64,000 nucleotides of DNA from contig NZ_AUDK01000007.1 of the NCBI RefSeq assembly GCF_000425425.1, positions 62,001 through 126,000 on the forward strand, given 5' to 3'. This stretch comes from Flavobacterium daejeonense DSM 17708 (GTDB lineage Bacteria; Bacteroidota; Bacteroidia; Flavobacteriales; Flavobacteriaceae). Each line of letters begins with the position of its first letter. Position 1 is the stretch's first letter. This document shows, in pieces, positions 1-9,500 of this stretch. The position numbers and the translations under genes were made by a program. The notes beneath the pieces were generated by a model. It did no database searches. It saw only the letters and a program-made list of their open reading frames with translations, and was not told the origin of the DNA.

Positions 1-1
1 A

Positions 2-235
2 GGATTGTTCATTCTGGCTATGATTTTGAATACTTTTGTACCACAAATTTCAATATTATCACCTTATATTGTGGCTGTGGCTAAAATTGGTTTAACCGTA
101 ACTTTATTTTTTATTGGTTCGGGATTAAGCAGCTCGGTTTTGTTAGCCGTTGGAATAAAACCTTTGATACAGGGAATACTGCTGTGGGCTTTTATAGCAA
201 GCTTATCGTTATTAGCTATTTTGTATTGGAGCTAG
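2..235 (+). CDS. YeiH-family putative sulfate exporter, C-terminal fragment
   Basis: Only the last ~77 codons lie in the window; the frame is open at the left edge, so the gene starts upstream. The translation is very hydrophobic with two or three membrane helices, and the stretch IGSGLSSSVLLAVGIKPLIQG followed by a final helix resembles the C-terminus of YeiH/UPF0324 (Cons_hypoth698) transporters, often annotated as putative sulfate exporters. The stop codon directly abuts the stop of the convergent gene on the other strand, with no spacer. The family call rests on a short fragment and the substrate is unknown. Confidence 0.6.
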   Translation, partial: GLFILAMILNTFVPQISILSPYIVAVAKIGLTVTLFFIGSGLSSSVLLAVGIKPLIQGILLWAFIASLSLLAILYWS

Positions 236-2143
236 TTATTTCTTAGCATAATCTTCTAAAAGAGCTTGTAAATAGCTTTTAGCATAAGGCAATTCTTTTG
301 AAAGCCTATTTTTTTGATTCTCTTTAAACTGAGGCGTTTCGGTAGCTGTTACATACCGCAGGGAACCTTCCGGAGTAATCCACGTCATTCCTTCATTATA
401 ACAATAAAAAGCAAATTGTTTTGAAGAAGGATTTAATAAATCTTTTCCCCATTGGAACGCGGTACTTTCTATTCCTAACTGTCCTAAAAGGGTAGGGGCT
501 ATATCCGTTTGCGAACCTATTCTGGAATTTCTTGTAGCTAATATTTTTTTAGAAATTGCATTTCCGTAAAACAACAGCGGAATTCTGTATTTTTCAAATT
601 GATGAGCATCTTTGTAGAGTTTTGGCAACCTGTTTCCGTGATCAGCAACAAAGATGAATAAGGTTTGGTCGTACCAAGGTTGTTTTTTGGCAGCTTCCAT
701 AAATTTATGAATACTCCAATCGGTATAATAAGCCGCTTTTCTAAACAAATTAGCCTGTTTTTTATTCATATCCGTTTCCTTTTCAACAGCTTTATCATAA
801 GGTGTTGCAATAGGCGTTTCAAAAGGTTCGTGACAGCTTAACGTAAGAACAGTTGTAAAAAAAGGCGCTTTTTGACTACTTAAGTCTTTAATTACTTTTT
901 CGAAAACAACATGATCATGAGCGCCCCATTTGGAATTTTTATCTTTTTCTTCAAATTCTTCTTCATCGATAATTTTATCAAAAGAAGCGTGTTTCCAATA
1001 AGCTTTAAAATTGGCAAATTCCGATTCTCCGCCATAAAAAACTGAGGTCGAATAACCATTCGCTTTTAAAACAGCAGGTAAAGTAGGAAGTTTTTCAAAT
1101 TTTTGCGGTTCTTTGATTATCGATGAACAGCTTTGTGCCGGATAACTACTTAAAATACCAACCATTCCTTTATCGGTTCGATCTCCCGTTGCATAAATAT
1201 TATCGAATAACAATCCTTCATTCGTCATTTTAGAAAAATATGGAGCGACACCTTTTTCTCCGCCTAATGTTTCGATAACATCCGCAGTATAGCTTTCCAG
1301 AATAACCAAAACAATATTTGGACGTGTGTTGTCCAGTATTTTTTCCTGTTCCTTTGGATTAGAACGATATATTTCTTTTAAGTTTTTTTGAATGGTTTTT
1401 TCATCAAAATAGGAAATACCACCTTGTTTATTTGCCTTATTCGTTTTAATAACATCAAATAACAAATTCCAGGAAGTATTTGTTGCTAAGTGATTCAGCG
1501 GAGCATGAAGTGAATAATAAGCCGCACTTTGATTAATAGGTACCAAATTCCAGCCTCCGCGGATGGCTAAAAAAGTAAGTCCCAACATCAGTAATGAAGC
1601 GGTTCCATAACCGGCGGTATGGATTTTTTTTCGGCTAAAATTAAATTTTTCGAACTCTACTGAAGAACGTCTTCCTGTTTTCAAAATGAATTTATAGAGA
1701 ATAATTCCTAATCCAATCAAACTGATTTCCAGAATAAGTGCAAGTATGATTTGTGAATTAGTAACCGACGCCAGCATTTGGGTTGGATAATACAAAAACG
1801 ACAAAGCATAGGCGTTTAATTTAGAACCCCATTCGTGATAAAGTAAGGTATCTGTAACGCTAATTAATCCAACCAAAGCAATTAAAAAATAATTGAATCG
1901 GTTGATAAATTTTACCGAAAAAACATGTCCAATTAACAGCAGACTAGGTATAGCAATTAGGTATCCGGTTGCGGATAAATCTAACTTTAAGGCTTCCCAA
2001 AAAGCTCTTGATTGTTCTAAAACAGGGTATTCACTATAAACAGCATAATTGTAAACAAGGAATACAATTCTGTGAATCGTAAAATACAAAAGCCAGAACA
2101 TCCAAAGACGCAACCAAAAAGTAAGCCGGTAAATTTTTAACAT
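236..2143 (-). CDS. LTA synthase-like membrane sulfatase-fold phosphotransferase
   Basis: 635 residues. About five membrane helices fill the first ~200 residues, followed by a periplasmic alkaline-phosphatase/sulfatase-fold domain of the LtaS/MdoB type (COG1368). The metal/catalytic signatures are visible: NIVLVILESY with Glu283, GDRTDKG with the likely nucleophile Thr323, YGGESEF near 370, WGAHDH near 415 and VADHGNRLP near 508. Family members transfer glycerol-phosphate or phosphoethanolamine from phospholipids to an envelope acceptor. Bacteroidota do not make classical lipoteichoic acid, so the true acceptor is unknown. It is followed 53 bp upstream by a second member of the family on the same strand, suggesting a two-gene unit. 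Confidence 0.85.
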   Translation of the reverse strand: MLKIYRLTFWLRLWMFWLLYFTIHRIVFLVYNYAVYSEYPVLEQSRAFWEALKLDLSATGYLIAIPSLLLIGHVFSVKFINRFNYFLIALVGLISVTDTLLYHEWGSKLNAYALSFLYYPTQMLASVTNSQIILALILEISLIGLGIILYKFILKTGRRSSVEFEKFNFSRKKIHTAGYGTASLLMLGLTFLAIRGGWNLVPINQSAAYYSLHAPLNHLATNTSWNLLFDVIKTNKANKQGGISYFDEKTIQKNLKEIYRSNPKEQEKILDNTRPNIVLVILESYTADVIETLGGEKGVAPYFSKMTNEGLLFDNIYATGDRTDKGMVGILSSYPAQSCSSIIKEPQKFEKLPTLPAVLKANGYSTSVFYGGESEFANFKAYWKHASFDKIIDEEEFEEKDKNSKWGAHDHVVFEKVIKDLSSQKAPFFTTVLTLSCHEPFETPIATPYDKAVEKETDMNKKQANLFRKAAYYTDWSIHKFMEAAKKQPWYDQTLFIFVADHGNRLPKLYKDAHQFEKYRIPLLFYGNAISKKILATRNSRIGSQTDIAPTLLGQLGIESTAFQWGKDLLNPSSKQFAFYCYNEGMTWITPEGSLRYVTATETPQFKENQKNRLSKELPYAKSYLQALLEDYAKK

Positions 2144-2196
2144 AAATGATAAATGCGATTTTTTACAAAAGTAAATTATTTTAATCCCAATTTGAT

Positions 2197-4320
2197 TTAA
2201 AAACTATTGTTTTGATATTTTCTGTTTTTCAAAATATCTGATGCTGTTTGGTAAAAAGAAATTGCATCATTTACCAAATCAGCTCGTTGTTTTTTCAATG
2301 GTTTTTCGTCATAATATAATTGAAAATCAGTTTCAATGCCTTCTTTTGGTTTTAAAATCAATTCGTATTGTTTTACCTGTTGTTTTGGCGAAAGAATAGT
2401 CAGAATATTGTCTTTAATCAAACCTAAATCCTGATAAGTGGCAATTAAAGCTCTTGGTTTGTAATTGACTTTCATCACATCCTGACCAAAAAAATTGGAC
2501 TGATAATTAAAGTTTAATAACCCAAAAAGTGTTGGCATCAAATCTATCTGCGACATCAATTGACTATAATGTTGCGGCTGAATAAATCCGGGACTGTAAA
2601 TCATAGCCGGAATGCGGTATTTATCCATCGGAAGCTCCGTTTTTCCGGCACTCGAAGCACAATGATCGGCAACGATAACAAAAACAGTATTTTTAAACCA
2701 AGGCTGTTTTTGAGCCATTTCAAAGAATTTACCCAAAGCATAATCGGTATATTTTACACCGCCTTTTCGTGATTTGGCATCACCCGGAATATCAATTTTA
2801 TTGTTTGGGTAAGTAAATGGTCTGTGGTTACTCACAGTCATCCAGTGATTGAAAAACGGTTTTCCGGTTTGTGCTTCGGCATTCATCGTCTGAATTGCTT
2901 TGTTAGCCATATCTTCATCACAAACACCCCAAATATTAGCAAACGTAATTTCTTCGGGTTTCATTGTTTTTTTATCTACAATCTCATAGCCGTTTCCGGA
3001 AAAGAAATCTTCCATATTGTCAAAAAAAGCATCTCCTCCGTAAAGGTATTTTACCTGATAACCTTTGGATTTAAAAACACTTCCGGTTGAAAATTTCTCC
3101 TTATTATCTTTTCGTTTTACCACACTTTCACCGGCAGTAGGAGGCAGGCATAAAGTAACAGCTTCCAATCCGCGAACGGTACGGTTTCCGGAAGCGTACA
3201 AATTGGTAAAAACCAAACTTTTGCTTGCTAAATCGTCTAAAAATGGAGTTATATTATCTTTGTTTCCATACATTTTCATAAAATCGGCGCTATAACTTTC
3301 AATAGTAATCAGCACTACATTTTTGTGAATTTCGGTACTGTCTGATTGAATGGTTCTTGCTGTAGAAAAACCCTTGATATTTGGAATTTGATTTTTCAAT
3401 AAGGCAAAAGCTTCTTTTTTGGGTAAAGTTTTGTAAAATTTAAAATAATCTAATTCGCTGTTTACAAAAGCCAGATAAAAACGATAAACGCCATTAGCCT
3501 GTAATTCATTTGTAAAAACATTGGTGTCATTTTCGGCTTTCGCCAAATTAGGAACTGACCAAAGTGATAAACCAAAGAACAGAAAATAAAGAATAGAAAT
3601 TTGAATTTTCTCAAAAACAGAAGGGATTTTTTCGATATAAATTTTTGATTTTTTGATGATAAAATAACTGATAATTCCGGCAACAATAAATAAAGTTCCA
3701 AAAATTGGAACAACCGGATAAGATTCCATAATGTTTCCAATAACTTCATTAGTGTAAACCAAATAATTTACCGCTATAAAATTGTATTTTACTCCAAATT
3801 CGTTCCAGAAAAAGAACTCACTGATTGCATTTTGCAGAATTGCGACAACATATAAAAAGATCACAAATGAAAACAGCCAATACCTGATTTTGTCTCTTTT
3901 TTGAGGTAAAAATAGTAGTAAAGCAAACAAAAATGTTTTGATTCCTACGAAAATCAATCCCACTTTAGCCAAACCACCGCCATACTCCGTAAGTACTGAT
4001 TTACCGGATAAAATATATAAAAAAAGCGCAACTAATAATCCTAAATGTATGTAACCAAAAGGTTTTTGGTACTTCCCATTGGAAACAAAAATAAGATACA
4101 ACCATAAAAATCCACTTGCCAGAATAAATACAAATACATCCGAAACGAGTCCGAATGAAAATATCTTTAAAATTTCTAATCCTGAAAAAGAAGATTGTGT
4201 TATGGGATGAAAAACTAATACAATTCGAAGAATAACACTAATAGCCACATAAAACAACGTAAGATTGATAAATGGAGCCAGTTTTTTGGTAAAGAACATA
4301 TTGGGTTTATTTTTTTGCAA
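2197..4320 (-). CDS. LTA synthase-like membrane sulfatase-fold phosphotransferase (second copy)
   Basis: 707 residues. Membrane helices occupy roughly the first 255 residues and the sulfatase-fold domain the rest. Key motifs are VVLITIESYS with Glu341, GNRTVRG with candidate nucleophile Thr381, YGGDAFF near 425, WGVCDEDM near 465 and VADHCASSAGK near 550. It is diverged from the downstream copy, so the pair probably acts on different acceptors or at different steps. Transcription is leftward, probably from the 173-bp divergent spacer shared with the response regulator gene. The start was taken at the first Met; Met8 (4299) is a possible alternative. The acceptor is not predictable from sequence. 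Confidence 0.85.
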   Translation of the reverse strand: MQKNKPNMFFTKKLAPFINLTLFYVAISVILRIVLVFHPITQSSFSGLEILKIFSFGLVSDVFVFILASGFLWLYLIFVSNGKYQKPFGYIHLGLLVALFLYILSGKSVLTEYGGGLAKVGLIFVGIKTFLFALLLFLPQKRDKIRYWLFSFVIFLYVVAILQNAISEFFFWNEFGVKYNFIAVNYLVYTNEVIGNIMESYPVVPIFGTLFIVAGIISYFIIKKSKIYIEKIPSVFEKIQISILYFLFFGLSLWSVPNLAKAENDTNVFTNELQANGVYRFYLAFVNSELDYFKFYKTLPKKEAFALLKNQIPNIKGFSTARTIQSDSTEIHKNVVLITIESYSADFMKMYGNKDNITPFLDDLASKSLVFTNLYASGNRTVRGLEAVTLCLPPTAGESVVKRKDNKEKFSTGSVFKSKGYQVKYLYGGDAFFDNMEDFFSGNGYEIVDKKTMKPEEITFANIWGVCDEDMANKAIQTMNAEAQTGKPFFNHWMTVSNHRPFTYPNNKIDIPGDAKSRKGGVKYTDYALGKFFEMAQKQPWFKNTVFVIVADHCASSAGKTELPMDKYRIPAMIYSPGFIQPQHYSQLMSQIDLMPTLFGLLNFNYQSNFFGQDVMKVNYKPRALIATYQDLGLIKDNILTILSPKQQVKQYELILKPKEGIETDFQLYYDEKPLKKQRADLVNDAISFYQTASDILKNRKYQNNSF

Positions 4321-4369
4321 AATTAATTAATTTGATGAGATAAACAGAAAATCGCGACCGCTTTATTGT

Positions 4370-4386
4370 CTTAAGTTTCACTTAAG
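4370..4386. promoter_or_regulatory. Candidate response-regulator box 1 (CTTAAG-N5-CTTAAG)
   Basis: CTTAAG, five bases (TTTCA), CTTAAG: a direct repeat with 11-bp period, as expected for an OmpR/PhoB-family dimer. The same arrangement recurs at 6527-6543 before the pump gene. Its position upstream of the regulator suggests autoregulation. A -7 element TACATTTG lies at 4424-4431. Confidence 0.55.
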
Positions 4387-4423
4387 ATTGTTTTACTGTG
4401 CTAAATAAATCTTATTTTTAAAT

Positions 4424-4431
4424 TACATTTG
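4424..4431 (+). promoter_or_regulatory. Candidate -7 promoter element of the regulator-kinase operon
   Basis: TACATTTG matches the Bacteroidota sigma-ABfrA -7 consensus TAnnTTTG and sits 62 bp before the regulator start. No TTG is found at the usual spacing upstream, which would fit an activator-dependent promoter. Confidence 0.45.
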
Positions 4432-4493
4432 ATTCTGAATTCCTGAAAAAACTTTAAAATAGTTCCTTTTAATCCGAATAAAAAACATAAAAA

Positions 4494-5156
4494 ATGCACA
4501 TTTTAATAGTAGAAGACGAAATAGGAATCATGCAATTTCTACAACAGGGTTTGGAGGAAGAAGGATACCAAATTTCAACTGCTTTTGACGGTGCAAAAGG
4601 TCTTGAATTGTTTCTGGAAAATCATTTTGATTTAATTTTACTCGATTGGATGTTGCCTAAAATGACCGGACTGGAGCTTTGTAAAGAAATACGAAAAAGC
4701 AATTCGGCAATTCCTATTTTGTTTTTAACGGCTAAAGACACGGTTCAGGAAACCATTGAAGGGTTGCAATCAGGAGCGAATGATTACATCAAAAAGCCAT
4801 TTAGTTTTGAAGAATTAGTTGAACGTATTAAGGTGCATTTCAGAAAATCTAAAAATCCGGATCATCTTACACTTGGTTCAGTTACAATTGATCTTCAGAA
4901 ACATCAGATTTTTACCAATGATAAAGAAGTGATTTTAACCCAACGCGAATTTGAACTATTAAGCTATTTGATTCAAAATAAAGGGAAAGTGTGTACCCGA
5001 AATCAAATTATTGAAGATGTTTGGGATATTCATTTTGAATATGATACCGGTGTGATTGATGTTTTTATGAATGCTATTCGTAAAAAATTAAATTTAAAAG
5101 TCGAAGAAGATTACATCAAAACCATCAGAGGCGTTGGCTATATCGCAAATGACTAA
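4494..5156 (+). CDS. OmpR-family two-component response regulator
   Basis: 220 residues, normal for the family. The N-terminal receiver domain (1-~115) has the acidic pocket VEDE at 7-10, the phospho-acceptor Asp51 in LLDWMLP, FLTAKD and the KKPF lysine. The C-terminal domain (~125-220) is a winged helix of the Trans_reg_C type with LTQREFELLSYL and TIRGVGY. The kinase gene starts six bases after its stop codon and the metal-efflux genes follow, so it probably controls this efflux locus in the manner of CusR/CzcR. A matching direct repeat (4370-4386 and 6527-6543) is a candidate binding site. The inducing metal is not known. Confidence 0.93.
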   Translation: MHILIVEDEIGIMQFLQQGLEEEGYQISTAFDGAKGLELFLENHFDLILLDWMLPKMTGLELCKEIRKSNSAIPILFLTAKDTVQETIEGLQSGANDYIKKPFSFEELVERIKVHFRKSKNPDHLTLGSVTIDLQKHQIFTNDKEVILTQREFELLSYLIQNKGKVCTRNQIIEDVWDIHFEYDTGVIDVFMNAIRKKLNLKVEEDYIKTIRGVGYIAND

Positions 5157-5162
5157 AAAAAT

Positions 5163-6542
5163 ATGCAGAAACTTTCGTTCAAAAACCGAATCGCTTTTCA
5201 TTACATCATCACGACCGCTTTATTGGTTTTTGTGGTGTTTTTTACCATTTATTCGATTGTAAAGTTCAGTGTTTACAACCATTTGAACAATGATATTTCT
5301 AAAGAGGTCGAAAATCATCTGAACGAAATTGCCATTGAAAATAACAATTATCATTTGATTCATTTGAATGAATGGAACGAAAGAGAACATAATACGCTGG
5401 ATGTAAATCCGGTTTTTATCGAATTTTTGGACAGCAAGAAAAACATCAAAGAAAAATCGCCAAATCTTAAAAAAGAAACATTAGGATTTAATGCGAAAAT
5501 TGAAAACAACCAATTATTTGATTCAAAATTATTGCAACACAAAATTCGCCAAATTCAGGTTCCTATTTACAGTGACTCTAAAATTATTGGCTATTTATTG
5601 GTGGCGATGTCGCTGGAAGATGCTTCGATGGTACTTCAAAATTTATCGCAAACCTTATTAATCGCTTATCCTTTAATTCTCATCCTACTCTTTTTTATAG
5701 CACGATTTATTGCCGGGCGCAGCATAAAACCGATTACTGCCATTATTCAAACAGCCGATATTATTACTAAAGATAATTTGAAATCGAGAATTGAATTGCC
5801 ACAAAAAAAAGACGAATTATTGGTGCTTTCACAAACGATTAACAACTTATTAGACCGGATTGAAAACGCAGTTGAAAAGGAAAGACAATTTACTTCAGAT
5901 GCTTCCCACGAATTACGTACACCGCTAACGGTAATTAAAGGAACTCTGGAAGTTTTAATCCGAAAACCGCGCACTCAGGAAGAATATCAGGAAAAAATTA
6001 ATTATTGTGTTGCCGAAGTGAATCGTTTGAATCATTTGGTTGATCAGTTGCTTTTATTGGCTCGTTTTGAAGATCAGCAGCAATTGGTAAAAAAGAAAAA
6101 AGTCAGCTTGAATTTACTTATCCCTGAAGTTTTATCCCGTTTTTCAAATAATATACAATCTAAAAATATTAGTATTTCAGCTGATTTTCAGCAGGATTTT
6201 AATGTTATTTCCGATCCTTATTTGATTAGTATTATTTTAAATAACTTGATTTCAAATGCTTTAAAGTATTCTGAGAATAACGGCAAGCTAACTATAAGTT
6301 TTTCAGAAGAAAACAATAAAGTGAAATGTGCTATTATTGACAACGGAATCGGAATCCCAAAATCGGATTTACAAAAAATATTTCATCAGTTTTACCGATC
6401 TAATGCAGGAAAACATCCGGAAATTAAGGGGAACGGTTTAGGATTAGCGATTGTAAAAAAACTATGTTTGCTGCTTGCTGTTGAAATAGAAGTTTCGAGT
6501 CAGGAAAATTTTGGAACAAAAATAATCTTAAGCTTCCCTTAA
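5163..6542 (+). CDS. Sensor histidine kinase of the metal-efflux locus
   Basis: 459 residues with two membrane helices (about 12-36 and 162-184) enclosing a periplasmic sensor of ~125 residues, then a HAMP segment (~185-240), a HisKA domain with phospho-acceptor His249 in DASHELRTPL, and a HATPase_c domain with N-box NNLISNALKY, DNGIGIP and GNGLGLAIVKK. It partners with the regulator six bases upstream. The periplasmic part contains several His residues, compatible with metal sensing, but no clear metal-binding motif is evident. The stop codon lies inside the second CTTAAG direct repeat, so the operator for the pump gene overlaps the kinase gene end. Confidence 0.93.
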   Translation: MQKLSFKNRIAFHYIITTALLVFVVFFTIYSIVKFSVYNHLNNDISKEVENHLNEIAIENNNYHLIHLNEWNEREHNTLDVNPVFIEFLDSKKNIKEKSPNLKKETLGFNAKIENNQLFDSKLLQHKIRQIQVPIYSDSKIIGYLLVAMSLEDASMVLQNLSQTLLIAYPLILILLFFIARFIAGRSIKPITAIIQTADIITKDNLKSRIELPQKKDELLVLSQTINNLLDRIENAVEKERQFTSDASHELRTPLTVIKGTLEVLIRKPRTQEEYQEKINYCVAEVNRLNHLVDQLLLLARFEDQQQLVKKKKVSLNLLIPEVLSRFSNNIQSKNISISADFQQDFNVISDPYLISIILNNLISNALKYSENNGKLTISFSEENNKVKCAIIDNGIGIPKSDLQKIFHQFYRSNAGKHPEIKGNGLGLAIVKKLCLLLAVEIEVSSQENFGTKIILSFP

Positions 6543-6572
6543 GCAAACTCTAAACTTTGTATTATACTTTTG
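6527..6572 (+). promoter_or_regulatory. Response-regulator box 2 and -7 element of the efflux operon
   Basis: CTTAAG-CTTCC-CTTAAG at 6527-6543 repeats the box found before the regulator gene, with the same 11-bp period. A -7 element TACTTTTG (TAnnTTTG form) follows at 6565-6572. The box occupies the place where a -33 element would sit and no good -33 is present, which is the arrangement of an activator-dependent promoter. Confidence 0.6.
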
Positions 6573-6590
6573 AACTTTAAAAGAATATAA

Positions 6591-9500
6591 ATGTTAGAAA
6601 AAATTATAGCTTTTAGTTTAAAAAACAAACTCATTGTTTTATTATTTACATTGGGGATTTTTGGTTTTGGAATTTATTCGGTATTCCAAATTTCCATCGG
6701 AGCCGTTCCTGATGTAACTAATAATCAGGTGCAGGTAATTACTACTTCCCGAAACCTTTCTACGCAGGATATTGAACAATTTATTACGTATCCGGTTGAA
6801 ATTGAAATGTCTAATTTGCCGGGTGTTAAAGAAATTCGTTCGGTTTCTAAATTTGGACTTTCGGTAGTTACCATCGTTTTTGAGGATAATTTAGGGACGT
6901 ATTTACCACGACAATTAATTGCCGAAAAAATAAAATCGGCGGCAGAGAAAATTCCTGAAGGTTTTGGAGCTCCTGAAATGGGGCCAATTACAACCGGACT
7001 TGGTGAAATTTACCAATACACGCTGGAAGTAAAACCCGAATTTAAAAACAATTATTCTATTACCGATTTGAGAACGCTTCAGGATTGGGTGGTAAAACGC
7101 CAACTTTCCGGAATCAAAGGAGTAGTTGAAATTAATACCTGGGGCGGATATTTAAAACAATATGAAGTGGCGGTTTCTCCGGCGCGCTTAAAGGCAATGA
7201 ATATCACCGTTTCGGAAGTTTTTAAAGCATTGGAAAACAATAACGGAATTGCCGGAGGTGCTTATATCGAAAAAGTCAATCAAAGTTATTTTATCCGTGC
7301 AGAAGGAAAAGTAAAAACACTTAAGGATATTAGAAATATTGTAGTAAAAAACAACAACGGACTTCCGGTTTATATTAAAAATGTGGCTGATGTTCGTTTT
7401 GGTTATGCTAATCGTTTTGGAGCGATAACCGGAAACGGAGAAGGAGAGAAGGTGTTGGGACAGGTGATGATGCTGAAAGATGCCAACTCCAAACAGGTAA
7501 TTCAGGATGTAAAAGAACGTATTACCGAAATTCAAAAAACGTTGCCGGAAGGTGTTTATATTAATGGTTTTTTGGAGCGAAGTGAATTAGTTTCCAAAAC
7601 TACATTTACTGTTGCCGAAAATCTGATTTTAGGCTGCTTAATTGTAGTTTTCGTGGTAGTTTTATTGTTAGGAAACTGGCGTTCCGGACTCGTAGTTGCT
7701 TCAGTTATTCCGTTATGTCTGTTATTTGCTATTTCGTTGATGAATGTTTTTGGAATTGATGCTAATTTGATGAGTTTAGGCGCTATCGATTTTGGAATTA
7801 TTATTGACGGAGCTGTAATTATTGTGGAATTTATAGCTTTTCAAATAGCCCATAAATCAAAACATTTAGCGCAAATTCCAGAAGAAGACCGCCAATTAGA
7901 AATTGATCAGATTACTTATAAAAGCGCTTCTAAAATGATGAATTCGGCTGTTTTTGGACAATTGATTATTTTAATTGTTTTTATTCCGATTCTTTCGCTT
8001 TCCGGGATTGAAGGAAAAATGTTCAAGCCTATGGCAATGACATTTAGTTTTGCTTTAATAGGAGCAATGCTGTTCTGTTTTTCTTATGTTCCGGTGGTTT
8101 CTTCTTTGTTTTTAAAACCAAAAGAAGAAAATCCAAAATCGGTTTCCAATAAGCTCATAGTTAAATTAAATGCATTTTATTTACCTATAATCAAATGGGC
8201 TTTGGTGAATACCAAAAAAGTTTTGTATGGTTCTGTTGGTTTATTAGCATTGGCAATTGTTTTATTTACAACGATGGGAGGCGAATTCATTCCTACATTA
8301 GACGAAGGTGATTTTGTAATTCAACCGGTTTTAAAAACAGGAACTTCTTTGAGTAAAACTATTGAAACCACGACCAAAATTGAAAAAATACTTCGAAAAT
8401 TTCCCGAAGTAAAACAGGTTGTCAGTCGTATTGGTGCTGCCGAAGTTCCTACCGACCCAATGAGTATGGAAGAAAGTGATGTGATTGTGAAATTAAAATC
8501 GAAATCTGACTGGGTTTCGGCTTCAACTAAAGACGAACTGGCCGATAAAATGAAAGAAGCCATTGAAGCGCAAATTCCAAACATGGAAATTGAATTTACC
8601 CAGCCAATTGAAATGCGTTTTAACGAATTGATTTCGGGAACACGTTCGGATGTGGCGGTGAAAGTTTTTGGAGAAAATTTAGATGTTTTGGCTCAAAAAG
8701 CCAATGAAATTCAAAAAGCTATTGTGCATGTCGAAGGAGCATCAGATGTTATTATCGAAAAAACCGAAGGTTTACCACAAATGAGCGTTCAATATGATCG
8801 CTCGAAAGTAGCGCGTTATGGTTTGAACATCGCCGATTTAAACGAATTGATAGCGCTGGGTTTTGCCGGAAAAACTGTTGGAAATGTTTTTGAAGGTGAA
8901 AAACGATTTGATTTGGTTATCCGTCTGAATCAAAATAACCGTCATGACATAGAAGATTTGAAAAATCTCTATGTTACAACACCTTCGGGAGAACAAATAC
9001 CGATGCAGGAATTGGCTCAAATTGAATACAGCGAAGGTCCTGCTAAAATTTCCAGAGATAATACGCATCGTCGAATTGTGATTGGTATTAATGTCAGAAA
9101 TCGTGATTTACAAAGTGTAGTAACCGATATTCAAAAGATTGTAAATACTAAAATTAAACTGCCAACGGGTTATTATGTGAAATACGGCGGTCAGTTTGAA
9201 AATCTTCAATCGGCTAAAAATCGTTTGTTAATAGCCGTTCCGCTGGCATTATTTTTAATATTTATTCTGCTCTATTTTGCGTTTGGTTCTGTCAAAGAAG
9301 CCCTGATGGTGTATTCGGCAATTCCACTTTCTGCTGTTGGAGGGATATTGTTTTTATGGATTCGGGATTTGCCTTTCAGTATTTCGGCGGGAGTTGGATT
9401 TATTGCGCTTTTTGGAATAGCAGTGCTTAACGGAATTGTTTTAATCGAACATTTTAAAGAACTTAAACATCAGGGCATGACTAATAAGGACGAATTAATT

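Noticed and set aside
2560..3295. Plus-strand frames of 70-88 codons inside the second sulfatase-like gene
   Set aside because: They are antisense shadows of a well-supported coding frame.
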